8,933 bases of DNA, taken from assembly GCA_900767375.1 (NCBI GenBank), contig CAAFYX010000117.1:1-8933 (forward strand). The letters are read 5' to 3'. Below the pieces are notes generated by a model that saw only the letters and a list, made by a program, of their open reading frames with translations, was not told the DNA's origin and ran no database searches. Origin of the DNA: Rikenellaceae bacterium. GTDB lineage: Bacteria > Bacteroidota > Bacteroidia > Bacteroidales > UBA932. Positions 1 through 6,942 of this stretch are shown here, piece after piece; position 1 is the first letter of the stretch, and every line of letters starts with the position of its first letter. Position numbers and translations under genes: made by a program.

Positions 1-469
1 GCTTGCCGGTGTAGAGCTCGAATCTTTTGACGATGCTGAAGATGGTCCGGTAGCTCTTGTGACGCTGATAGGAAATCTTCTTGAACTTGAGGAAGTCTTC
101 AATCTTGTCGAGGAAGAAGTGCTCGTCAGAGTTGGTGCTCTTGTAGTTTTCGGGGTAGAGGAGACGGTCGATTGTGTCCTGTGCCCAGTCAAGAGTGAAG
201 TCACTTACGGCTTTTTTGTCCCCCTGCTCGGTAATATGGCTTACAATCTTGTCGATTGTGGCCTTTGCTTCCTGGGCTTCACGGACTTCATCGGTGATGA
301 TTCTATTCTTGATGACGATTTCTCCATCAACAAAGAACTTGGGAAGGATAAATACGTGCGTGTGTGCACGCAGGGCGATTTCGCGGTGGCTGCGGTAACG
401 CAGCAGGATTTCCGATTTACCAGTCTTCTTGTTCTGGACGGTGGAAAGTTTAAGAGTTACTGATGCCAT
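1..469 (-). CDS. Tyrosine-type site-specific integrase, N-terminal part (cut by window edge)
   Basis: The frame opens with ATG at 467-469 and stays open for 156 codons to the left edge, so the catalytic domain is outside the window. Residues about 1-80 look like the arm-type DNA-binding domain of Bacteroidetes integrases: a short beta-rich start (VTLKLSTVQNKKTGKSEILL), then the RAHTHVFILPKFF segment and a helix with the IIT(D/E)EV..AQ pattern. Residues about 115-156 (FFLDKIEDFLKFKKISYQRH, then an IFSIVKRFELYTG helix) resemble the SAM-like core-binding domain. Such enzymes catalyse integration and excision of mobile elements or inversion of DNA segments. The R-H-R-Y catalytic residues cannot be checked here. 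The gene lies about 200 bp downstream of mnmE in the same orientation, has its own promoter, and is visibly more AT-rich than mnmE. It could be the end gene of an integrated element, a phase-variation invertase, or an orphan integrase. The family call is solid; the role is open. Confidence 0.85.
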   Translation of the reverse strand, partial: MASVTLKLSTVQNKKTGKSEILLRYRSHREIALRAHTHVFILPKFFVDGEIVIKNRIITDEVREAQEAKATIDKIVSHITEQGDKKAVSDFTLDWAQDTIDRLLYPENYKSTNSDEHFFLDKIEDFLKFKKISYQRHKSYRTIFSIVKRFELYTGK

Positions 470-492
470 AATTGTATCTTTTATTAACGATA

Positions 493-523
493 CAAAGGTA
501 TAAAAAACGGGGGACAATCCAAA
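493..523 (-). promoter_or_regulatory. Bacteroidetes-type promoter for the integrase gene
   Basis: On the minus strand a -33 TTTG (plus 520-523) is followed after exactly 19 nt by TACCTTTG (plus 493-500), a full match to the Bacteroidetes -7 consensus TAnnTTTG. The start codon is 24 nt beyond the -7 box. The spacer and -33 box lie inside the terminator hairpin described separately, so promoter use and hairpin formation or a hairpin-binding regulator could interfere. No Shine-Dalgarno sequence is seen before the ATG; the leader is A-rich. Confidence 0.65.
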
Positions 524-538
524 CAAATTTTGTCCCCC
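502..538 (-). terminator. Intrinsic terminator downstream of mnmE, reading leftward
   Basis: A perfect 9-bp inverted repeat, GGGGGACAA at 509-517 and TTGTCCCCC at 530-538 with a 12-nt loop, is followed on the minus strand by G and then six T residues (plus 502-507). That is the classic GC-stem and U-tract arrangement for leftward transcription. It sits about 130 bp beyond the mnmE stop codon, so it would end the rho-mnmE transcript before the integrase. Because the stem is also a symmetric sequence inside the integrase promoter, it could instead or additionally be an operator. Confidence 0.75.
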
Positions 539-670
539 TAATTGGTTTCTAATGAAATCCGTTGAAATTGTACTTCTGGCTAAATGTGCCTATATGCTAT
601 TGAATATCAGTTTATTATGTAGGTTTTACCATTACATCGCTTTCCACTGAATTGCACGGCTTTTCAATAT

Positions 671-688
671 CTATTTCCCGATGCAGAA
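671..688 (-). other. Candidate integration site: last 18 bp of mnmE (FCIGK-stop)
   Basis: The last six codons of mnmE, including the stop, read TTCTGCATCGGGAAATAG. The same codon block of the orthologous gene (trmE/thdF) is, from established work, the chromosomal attachment site of Salmonella genomic island 1 and relatives. As I remember that core, it differs from this one only at third codon positions. Here a tyrosine integrase gene begins about 200 bp beyond the block, the usual place for an integrase at an element end. Only one copy of the block is in the window, so no direct repeat can be shown. The integrase is of a different subfamily from that of SGI1, so any parallel would be convergent. 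Confidence 0.3.
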
Positions 689-2125
689 CTTACTGAAGAT
701 ATTCCCAAGCACCTCGTCGGTGGTGATGGAGCCGGTGATGGTGCCGAGGTGGTAGAGGGCTTCGCGGAGGTCCTGGGAGACGAGGTCGCCGGGGGTGCCG
801 GCGAGGACGCCGGAGCGGGCGAGCCCGAGGGCCTGCGAGGCGGAGCAGAGGGCGTTGTAATGACGCGCGTTGGAGACCAGAGTTGCGGTCCCGGAGTCGG
901 AAATCCGGGCCTTTTCTGTGTCTGAAAGGCACTTTTTCAGTTCATCGACGCCGATGGAGAGCTTCGCTGACATTGGGACTATATCCAGTTTATAATCATC
1001 GAGAGAAACGAGATTGTTAAACTTAGTAACAATTTTGTTCACGCTCAAAATCTCCGAAAAAGCCGCTTCCGAAGCCTCGATTTTCGCCAGCTCAAGTGCT
1101 GACACGCACCGGTCGCACTTGTTGAACGCAACGACCAGTTTCTGCCTGGAAAGATCCATCTTTGAAGCGATGGAAGACACCGCCGAAGCCATCGCTTCGA
1201 CAGGGGAATTGATGTCCAGAACGTGGACGACTATGTCCGCCAGAAGGAGCTTCTCGAACGTCCGGCCGATACCCTTCGACTCGATCTCGTCGGCCGTCTC
1301 GCGGATGCCCGCGGTGTCGATCAGCCGGAACGCCGTCCCGTCGATGTTGAACACTTCCTCGACGGTGTCGCGCGTCGTGCCGGCGATAGGGGAGACGATG
1401 GCCCGCTCCTCGCCGAGCAGCGCGTTGAGAAGCGTGCTCTTTCCCGTGTTCGTCGCGCCGACGATTGCGACCGGCACTCCGCGGCGGATGGCGTTGCCGA
1501 GGCGGAAGGAATCGGTGAGCTTCCCGATCCTTGCCAATGCCGAATCGAGCAGCGCGACAAGCTTCTTCCTGTCAGCGAACTCCACCTCCTCTTCGGAGAA
1601 GTCGAGCTCAAGTTCCATCAGAGAAGTGACGTCCAGAAGCTGAGTCCTAAGAGCCTGTATTTCAGAGGAGATACCACCTTTGAGCTGATGCAGCGCTACA
1701 CGATGCGAAGCCTCGCTCGAGGAGGCTATCAAATCGGCCACGGCCTCGGCCTGGGCCAGGTCCATCCTGCCATTGACAAAGGCGCGGCGGGTGAACTCGC
1801 CCGGCTCGGCAGGCACGGCTCCGGCCTCGCAGAGCAGCCTGACGATCTCCGAAACGATGAACGCCGAAGCGTGGCAGGAGATCTCGGCGGCGTTCTCGCC
1901 GGTGTACGAGTGCGGCGCGCGGAAGATGCTGACGAGCACATCGTCGACCCCCTCGATCACCCCGTACTTGAGCGAATAGCCCTTCGACTCAGCGGCAGTG
2001 CCGTTCTTGAAAGTGACGACCCTGTCGACTATGGCCAATGCATCCTCGCCGCTGACGCGGACAATGGAAACAGCGCCCGTACCTGGGATGGTAGCGGGCG
2101 CTGCGATGGTATTAGTAAGTATCAT
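671..2125 (-). CDS. mnmE: tRNA modification GTPase MnmE (TrmE/ThdF)
   Basis: MnmE is a potassium-dependent GTPase that works with MnmG to add the (carboxymethyl)aminomethyl group at position 5 of wobble uridine 34 in certain tRNAs. The 484-residue protein has the family layout. An N-terminal folate-binding domain (about 1-120) begins NTIAAPATIPGTGAVSIVRV. A helical domain follows, and the G domain holds the P-loop GATNTGKS (223-230), TTRDT (250-254), DTAG (270-273), NKCD (335-338) and SAK (386-388). The C-terminal CIGK (481-484) carries the conserved cysteine. Asn226, equivalent to the potassium-binding Asn in E. coli, and Glu282, equivalent to the catalytic Glu, are present. E. coli MnmE has 454 residues, and nearly all the extra length here lies between NKCD and SAK. 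The ATG overlaps the end of rho by 14 nt, suggesting cotranscription and translational coupling. The stop is TAG at 671-673. Confidence 0.97.
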   Translation of the reverse strand: MILTNTIAAPATIPGTGAVSIVRVSGEDALAIVDRVVTFKNGTAAESKGYSLKYGVIEGVDDVLVSIFRAPHSYTGENAAEISCHASAFIVSEIVRLLCEAGAVPAEPGEFTRRAFVNGRMDLAQAEAVADLIASSSEASHRVALHQLKGGISSEIQALRTQLLDVTSLMELELDFSEEEVEFADRKKLVALLDSALARIGKLTDSFRLGNAIRRGVPVAIVGATNTGKSTLLNALLGEERAIVSPIAGTTRDTVEEVFNIDGTAFRLIDTAGIRETADEIESKGIGRTFEKLLLADIVVHVLDINSPVEAMASAVSSIASKMDLSRQKLVVAFNKCDRCVSALELAKIEASEAAFSEILSVNKIVTKFNNLVSLDDYKLDIVPMSAKLSIGVDELKKCLSDTEKARISDSGTATLVSNARHYNALCSASQALGLARSGVLAGTPGDLVSQDLREALYHLGTITGSITTDEVLGNIFSKFCIGK

Positions 2126-4040
2126 AATATTTAGCTTCCCGTGGACTGACCTTGTTCATATTGTCAAGGAGAAGGTCGTTTGTCTTGTACTCATCCATCA
2201 GCTGGAGCATGAAGTTCATCGCCTCGGTAGGGTTCATCTCGGCCAGGAGCTTGCGCAGGATCCAGATGCGGCTCGCTGTGCCCTTGTCCAGAAGAAGGTC
2301 GTCGCGGCGTGTTCCGGAGAGCAGGACGTTGACGGCAGGGAAGATCCTTCTGTTCGAGAGGTTGCGGTCGAGCTGGAGTTCCATGTTGCCGGTGCCCTTG
2401 AACTCCTCGAAGATGACGTCGTCCATCTTCGAGCCTGTCTCGGTGAGGGCAGTTGCGATGATGGTCAATGATCCGCCGCCTTCGATGTTACGCGCTGCTC
2501 CGAAGAAGCGCTTAGGCTTCTGGAGGGCGTTGGCGTCCACACCGCCGGAAAGGACCTTTCCGGATGCTGGCTGTACTGTATTGTATGCACGTGCGAGACG
2601 TGTGATGGAGTCGAGGAGGATGACAACGTCGTGTCCGCACTCGACGAGCCTGCGGGCCTTCTCGATGACCATGTTGGCCACCTTGACGTGTCTTTCGGCA
2701 GGCTCGTCGAAGGTCGATGCGACGACCTCGGCGTTCACGCTGCGCTGCATGTCGGTGACTTCCTCAGGGCGCTCGTCGATGAGGAGGACGATCTCGTAGA
2801 CCTCAGGGTGGTTCTCCGCGATGGCATTGGCGATGCTCTTGAGGAGCATGGTCTTACCGGTCTTAGGCTGGGTGACGATAAGTCCGCGCTGGCCCTTTCC
2901 GATAGGGGCGAACATGTCCACGATGCGGCCGGAGATGTCGCGGCCCGACTTTCCGCCGGTGAGGTTGAACTTCTCGTCAGGGAAGAGAGGGGTGAGGAAA
3001 TCGAACGGAACCCTGTCACGGATGAACTCAGGGGTGCGGCCGTTGATGTACTTGATCTTTACGAGAGGGAAGTACTTGTCGCCTTCCTTCGGAGGGCGGA
3101 TCTCGCCGGTCACGGTGTCGCCGGACTTAAGGGCGTTGGCCTTTATCTGGTTCTGTGAGACGTAGATGTCGTCAGGGGAGTTCAGATAGTTGTAGTCGGA
3201 TGATCTGAGGAATCCGTAACCGTCTGGCATGATTTCGAGTACGCCGGTGGCTTCGACCGTTCCTTCAAACTCGATGACTGGCTTCGGAGCCGGTCTCTGA
3301 GGTTTCGGCTGCTGCTGAGGCTGTGGCTGATTCTGGTTCTGTGGTTGTGGCTGACCAGGGTTCTGTCCCTGTGCCATCCTGGCCTCCATTTCAGCCTGCT
3401 GCTGCATCATCTGTTGGATCTTCTTAGGCATCGGAGGTACAGGCCTCAGAGGCTTGGACTGCAGCTTTTGCTGAGGTGCCTGCTCGGCAGGCTGCTCAGC
3501 CTTGCTTTCTTCCTGCTGCTTGTGGTTCTGCTGGCGGCCCTTATGCTGCTTGGCTTCAGGCTGAGCTGCAGAAGGCTCGGACGCCTCTTTCTTTACGTCC
3601 TCGGCAGGTTTTGCATCCTGAGGCTTGTCTTCGGCCGGAGCGGCTTTGCCGGTACGTTTGCGGCGCTGCTGGGCAGGTTTCTGCTGTGCGTCAGCATCCT
3701 GCGGCTGCGCAGCTTCCTCGGAAGCCTTAGGCTCCTCGGCAGCAGGCTGCGCCTTAGGCTTGCGCTGGGACTTCTGCTTCGGCTTGTCCTCTGATGCAGG
3801 CTTTTCGGCAGGGGAGGCTTCAGCCGGTGCATCACCGCTCTTCTTCGAGCGCGTATTTTTTCTTGTACGTGTTTTTTCTACTGTAGGCTTCAAGGACTCT
3901 TCCTTGGCCTCGGCATCGAGTATCGCAAATGCGAGCGGCTCGGCGTCAAGTTTCTTTGCGTTCTTGATTCCGTGCTCGGCAGCTATGGACTCAAGCTGCT
4001 CCTTGCTCATGGTACTCAATTCAAACAGAGTGTGTGGCAT
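2112..4040 (-). CDS. rho: Transcription termination factor Rho with long disordered insert
   Basis: Rho is a hexameric RNA-dependent ATPase that ends transcription of untranslated RNA. The 642-residue protein has a Rho_N helical domain (about 1-45: LFELSTMSKEQLESIAAEHG), a low-complexity region (about 50-253) first rich in Lys/Ala/Glu/Pro and then in Gln/Pro/Asn, a cold-shock-like RNA-binding domain (about 255-335, RNP1-like GYGFLRS at 274-280) and the ATPase core. In the core are Walker A TQPKTGKT (390-397), DERPEEV (422-428), Walker B DVVILLDS (471-478), the Q loop with GGVDANALQKPKRFFGAAR (499-517) and the R loop GTGNMELQLDRN (549-560). The residues that line the bicyclomycin pocket in E. 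coli appear conserved. E. coli Rho has 419 residues; the difference is the insert, as is usual in Bacteroidetes. The first ATG is chosen because it precedes the conserved LxELxxMSxxxL motif. rho is followed by mnmE and has its own promoter. Confidence 0.97.
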   Translation of the reverse strand: MPHTLFELSTMSKEQLESIAAEHGIKNAKKLDAEPLAFAILDAEAKEESLKPTVEKTRTRKNTRSKKSGDAPAEASPAEKPASEDKPKQKSQRKPKAQPAAEEPKASEEAAQPQDADAQQKPAQQRRKRTGKAAPAEDKPQDAKPAEDVKKEASEPSAAQPEAKQHKGRQQNHKQQEESKAEQPAEQAPQQKLQSKPLRPVPPMPKKIQQMMQQQAEMEARMAQGQNPGQPQPQNQNQPQPQQQPKPQRPAPKPVIEFEGTVEATGVLEIMPDGYGFLRSSDYNYLNSPDDIYVSQNQIKANALKSGDTVTGEIRPPKEGDKYFPLVKIKYINGRTPEFIRDRVPFDFLTPLFPDEKFNLTGGKSGRDISGRIVDMFAPIGKGQRGLIVTQPKTGKTMLLKSIANAIAENHPEVYEIVLLIDERPEEVTDMQRSVNAEVVASTFDEPAERHVKVANMVIEKARRLVECGHDVVILLDSITRLARAYNTVQPASGKVLSGGVDANALQKPKRFFGAARNIEGGGSLTIIATALTETGSKMDDVIFEEFKGTGNMELQLDRNLSNRRIFPAVNVLLSGTRRDDLLLDKGTASRIWILRKLLAEMNPTEAMNFMLQLMDEYKTNDLLLDNMNKVSPREAKYYDTY

Positions 4041-4101
4041 AAAAATGTATGAAATGGTATAATCGGGCGGATGAATGCCCTATGGATTTGTTAAGATGCC
4101 A

Positions 4102-4133
4102 CAAAGATAAGGAAAATATTTTACTTATCCCAA
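4102..4133 (-). promoter_or_regulatory. Bacteroidetes-type promoter for rho-mnmE
   Basis: The minus strand carries TATCTTTG (plus 4102-4109), a full match to TAnnTTTG, with a TTG (plus 4131-4133) 21 nt upstream. The TTG lies in the last codons of lptD, so the promoter partly overlaps that gene. Transcription from here would give a leader of roughly 55 nt before the rho ATG. The leader contains a small inverted repeat, GGGC/GCCC around an 8-nt loop (4065-4080), too weak to call a regulatory element. No terminator is seen after lptD, so read-through from lptD is also possible. Confidence 0.6.
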
Positions 4134-6883
4134 TAACTGCTGCTCTTCTTGAACTTCAGCAGGTCGGAAAGCGTAGATGCATTCGCGGCGATACGGAAGC
4201 TGTAGGACTTGTAGAAGCCTGTAGGCACCCACTGGACAGCGATATTGAAGCAGTGCAGGTCATAGTTGGCGCTGAACTGCGTTGTGGTGATCTTCATGGC
4301 CATGAGGTCGAATCCGGAGCTGGCGTTGACGGACAGTTTCGGGGTGACCTTTATGTTTCCGGAGACGTTGAGAGTCTGGGTGATGTTCTTCTTCTCCGTC
4401 AGCTGGTTGTTGATCTTCTGATACTGCTTCGTGTAGCCGAAGGAATAGCTGAGGTTAAGGGACCACGGCGAGTTGGGGTTGGTATAGTACAGCCAGCCTC
4501 CCGGGATGTATTCGCCCGTGACCGGGTGATAGTAGATCCTCCTGTAGGAGTTTGCGGCTCCTTCCGTGCCGCCGCCGCTCTCGTCCTTGCTTCCGTCATT
4601 GCCGTTGATGGATCCCTTGCCGGCGATGGACCAGGAGAGGGAGGCGCTGGCATTGGTCAGGCGCAGAGGGTGCGCCGGATCCGCGAGCACGTTGAACTTG
4701 TTTATCCTGTGGCCATCGCCATCGATGGCGTAAGGGTCAAGGTTGGCGTTGGCGCTGATGGAGATCTTCTCGAAGACGGAGGTGGACATCGACACTCCGA
4801 TGTTGCTCATCTTGAGGGAGTCCGCCAGGAAGTTGTATCCGGTGTTGAAGTTCAGCTGGTCCAGAATCTTCACTTTCTTCGAGCCGTTGCCAGTGGTGTC
4901 GGTCAGGTCGCGGACCTTGGCCTCGAGGTTGTTTCCGATGGAGATGGAGGCGGTGGCTGAACGGCCCTTGCCCGGAGGGGTGTTCATCTGTTTTTCGTAA
5001 ATATTGTATTCGTGTGTCTTCTCCACACCGTTCTTGTCGATGTAGGTGAGTGTACGGTAACCGTTTGCCTTGGTGCCGAGTTCAGGGCTGAAGCTGAAGT
5101 TCACCGAAGGGGATACAACGTGCCTGATGGCCTGAATGCGGTGGTATTTGCCGAAATTGAACATTCCGTAAAGCCGGGTGCTCATCGAGATACCGCCCGA
5201 GTAGCGCTGTGTAATGCCGAACGAGCTGAACTGGTTGCCTTCGACCAGCTCCGGCTTGTCCTTCTCCGGGTTGTACTGATACTCGTTCTTCTTGAAGTAC
5301 CAGTTCATTCCGTAGGATACGGAAGGACTGAAATTCAAGTAGTTCAGCAGGGTGAAGGACGGCAGGCCGATGGAGAAGTTGTGGGTCATTCCGTTCTGGA
5401 ACTTGTTCAGGAAACCGTCCTTGCCGAACTCGGATGCCTTGAAGTTGATCCTGTTCTGGAGGGACGTGTTGTATCCGAACGAGATCTTCTCGTATGCCCT
5501 CTCCTTTCCGACGCGGTGCTTCTGCTTGAACGGGTAGAAAGTGCTCACGGAGAAGGTGATGTTAGGAAGGGTGAACGAGTATGAGCTGTCCCTGGAGTTC
5601 TGGCTGTGCAGGGCGTTTATGGAGAGGTTCATTTTTCCGTTCCAGTTCTTGGAGAATGAAATGGATGATGAGACCTGGTTCTGCAGGGCTTCGTTGACGG
5701 ACCTGGAGTTGAATCTGCTGTTGGACGGGCTGGAGAAGTTCACCGAGGCGGAGAACGTCTGGCCGGGATGGGCCTTGGAGTCCTGCGAGTGGCTCCATTT
5801 CAGACCGAAGTTGCTGCTCTGCATGAAGTCGGAGCTTCCGCGCTCGCCGGTCTGGTCATTGGAATAGTTGAATCCGAAGGTGCCGTTGAACTTGTAATTG
5901 ACCTTGTACCTGGAATTGATATCGATAGCCCAGGAGCCGAGGGTGTAGTAGTCTCCTGTCACTGACAGGTCGAGATAGTCGCCGAATACGAAGTACATAC
6001 CCGCATCGCGGGCGTAGAAGCCTCGGGCGGCCTCCTCTCCGAAGGACGGCATCAGGAGGCCCGTGGCCCTCTGAGGCTTCTTCGGGATGAATCCGAACGG
6101 GATGAACACCGGCACCGGCACGCCCTCGATCACCGGATGGGCCGGGCCGAACACTGTCTTCTGGCTCGGCTTGGTAATGACCTTGGCGGAGCTGAGGGAC
6201 AGATAGTAGTGGGGCTCCTCGGCGTCGCAGACGGTGTACTGGCCGTCAGTGATGTTTATGGACCTGTCCGGGAACATCTTGATGTTCTTTCCGTGTATGA
6301 TGCCCTCGTCGTCGTTCGTGGTCATGTTGGTGATGCGGGCCTTGCGCGTGTTGAAGTTGTAGCGCACCTGCTCCATCTCATATTTCTCCTCTCCCTGCTT
6401 CATTACAGGCTTGCCGGTCCACTCCTCTTTCTCCTCGTCCCAGATGCCGCAGGCGTAGACGACTCCGGTATTGAGGTTGTACTCCATATATTCGGCGGTC
6501 AGCTCCATGTTCTGGTACTGGACCTTGACGTCACCATAATAATATATAATGCGGTCGTCGCCGGAGAACACCTCCACGATCGAGTCGCGCGCTCCGGAGA
6601 ATGCCGGACGGTCGAGGGAGCTCTTGCTAAGGAGGGTGAGGGAGTCGGCCCTATAGACCGAGTCAGCGCGTGCGATCGAGTCGCGCCGGAATATAATGGA
6701 ATCGCGCTGGGCGGCGCTCAAGGAGTCAAGGGAGAGGGTGTCGACGGAGGCTGCTGCGGCCACCTGCGCATCGCGCCGGGCCAGACGGCGGCTCCTCCGG
6801 CCGTTCTGGGCGGAAACGACCGAAGCGGCCATCACTACCAGCAGAATCGACACCAACAGATATTTAATGTTCCTTGAACGCAA
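4121..6883 (-). CDS. lptD: LPS-assembly outer membrane protein LptD
   Basis: LptD, with the lipoprotein LptE, is the outer-membrane translocon that places lipopolysaccharide in the outer leaflet. The 920-residue product starts with a signal peptide (basic RSRNIK, hydrophobic LLVSILLVVMAASVVSA, likely cleavage after Ala25). A Ser/Asp/Arg-rich linker follows with repeated DS(I/V/L) units (48-82). An OstA-like beta-jellyroll comes next (about 95-245; IIYYYGDVKVQYQNMELTAE). The conserved plug/barrel entry follows (about 245-310; PVPVFIPFGFIPKK, RATGLLMPSFG). The long remainder is made of alternating beta strands typical of the barrel, ending in a KSSSYWDK tail. There are only three cysteines, at 145, 219 and 878. 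The start is TTG: the codon at 6881-6883 is not ATG, no in-frame ATG is available near the signal peptide, and a promoter ends shortly upstream. The gene is divergent from the amidase, and rho follows 80 bp downstream. Confidence 0.9.
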   Translation of the reverse strand: MRSRNIKYLLVSILLVVMAASVVSAQNGRRSRRLARRDAQVAAAASVDTLSLDSLSAAQRDSIIFRRDSIARADSVYRADSLTLLSKSSLDRPAFSGARDSIVEVFSGDDRIIYYYGDVKVQYQNMELTAEYMEYNLNTGVVYACGIWDEEKEEWTGKPVMKQGEEKYEMEQVRYNFNTRKARITNMTTNDDEGIIHGKNIKMFPDRSINITDGQYTVCDAEEPHYYLSLSSAKVITKPSQKTVFGPAHPVIEGVPVPVFIPFGFIPKKPQRATGLLMPSFGEEAARGFYARDAGMYFVFGDYLDLSVTGDYYTLGSWAIDINSRYKVNYKFNGTFGFNYSNDQTGERGSSDFMQSSNFGLKWSHSQDSKAHPGQTFSASVNFSSPSNSRFNSRSVNEALQNQVSSSISFSKNWNGKMNLSINALHSQNSRDSSYSFTLPNITFSVSTFYPFKQKHRVGKERAYEKISFGYNTSLQNRINFKASEFGKDGFLNKFQNGMTHNFSIGLPSFTLLNYLNFSPSVSYGMNWYFKKNEYQYNPEKDKPELVEGNQFSSFGITQRYSGGISMSTRLYGMFNFGKYHRIQAIRHVVSPSVNFSFSPELGTKANGYRTLTYIDKNGVEKTHEYNIYEKQMNTPPGKGRSATASISIGNNLEAKVRDLTDTTGNGSKKVKILDQLNFNTGYNFLADSLKMSNIGVSMSTSVFEKISISANANLDPYAIDGDGHRINKFNVLADPAHPLRLTNASASLSWSIAGKGSINGNDGSKDESGGGTEGAANSYRRIYYHPVTGEYIPGGWLYYTNPNSPWSLNLSYSFGYTKQYQKINNQLTEKKNITQTLNVSGNIKVTPKLSVNASSGFDLMAMKITTTQFSANYDLHCFNIAVQWVPTGFYKSYSFRIAANASTLSDLLKFKKSSSYWDK

Positions 6884-6892
6884 TTTTTGTAT

Positions 6893-6900
6893 TATATTTG
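6893..6900 (+). promoter_or_regulatory. Possible -7 box of the amidase promoter
   Basis: TATATTTG at 6893-6900 matches TAnnTTTG and lies 50 bp upstream of the amidase ATG. No TTTG is found 19-21 nt upstream. The nearest TTG (6874-6876) is only 16 nt away, so the promoter is judged weak or activator-dependent. The box is only about 10 bp from the lptD -7 box on the other strand. Confidence 0.35.
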
Positions 6901-6910
6901 CAATAACTTA

Positions 6911-6942
6911 CAAATGTACTACTAATTTCCAAGTTTACCAAA
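6911..6942 (-). promoter_or_regulatory. Bacteroidetes-type promoter for lptD
   Basis: On the minus strand TTTG (plus 6939-6942) is followed after 20 nt by TACATTTG (plus 6911-6918), both matching the Bacteroidetes consensus. Transcription would begin about 20 nt before the TTG start codon at 6883. This placement supports the TTG start, since an upstream start would leave almost no leader. The -33 box lies in the amidase leader, so the two divergent promoters share DNA. Confidence 0.6.

Noticed and set aside
59..463. Plus-strand open frame of 134 codons
   Set aside because: It lies wholly antisense to the integrase N-terminal region, which has recognisable domains and its own promoter. The plus-strand protein is featureless.
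1223..2134. Plus-strand open frame of 303 codons antisense to mnmE
   Set aside because: It mirrors the GC-rich third-position pattern of mnmE and is rich in Arg/Asp/Gly without any domain; mnmE is certain here.
4065..4080. Small inverted repeat GGGC/GCCC in the rho leader
   Set aside because: A 4-bp stem with an 8-nt loop is expected by chance and has no T-tract or conserved riboswitch pattern.
4049..4960. Plus-strand open frame of 303 codons antisense to lptD
   Set aside because: It is a shadow of the lptD barrel codons, with no recognisable motif and no promoter.
6137..6877. Plus-strand open frame of 246 codons antisense to the lptD N-terminus
   Set aside because: It is a shadow of the conserved OstA-like domain on the other strand.
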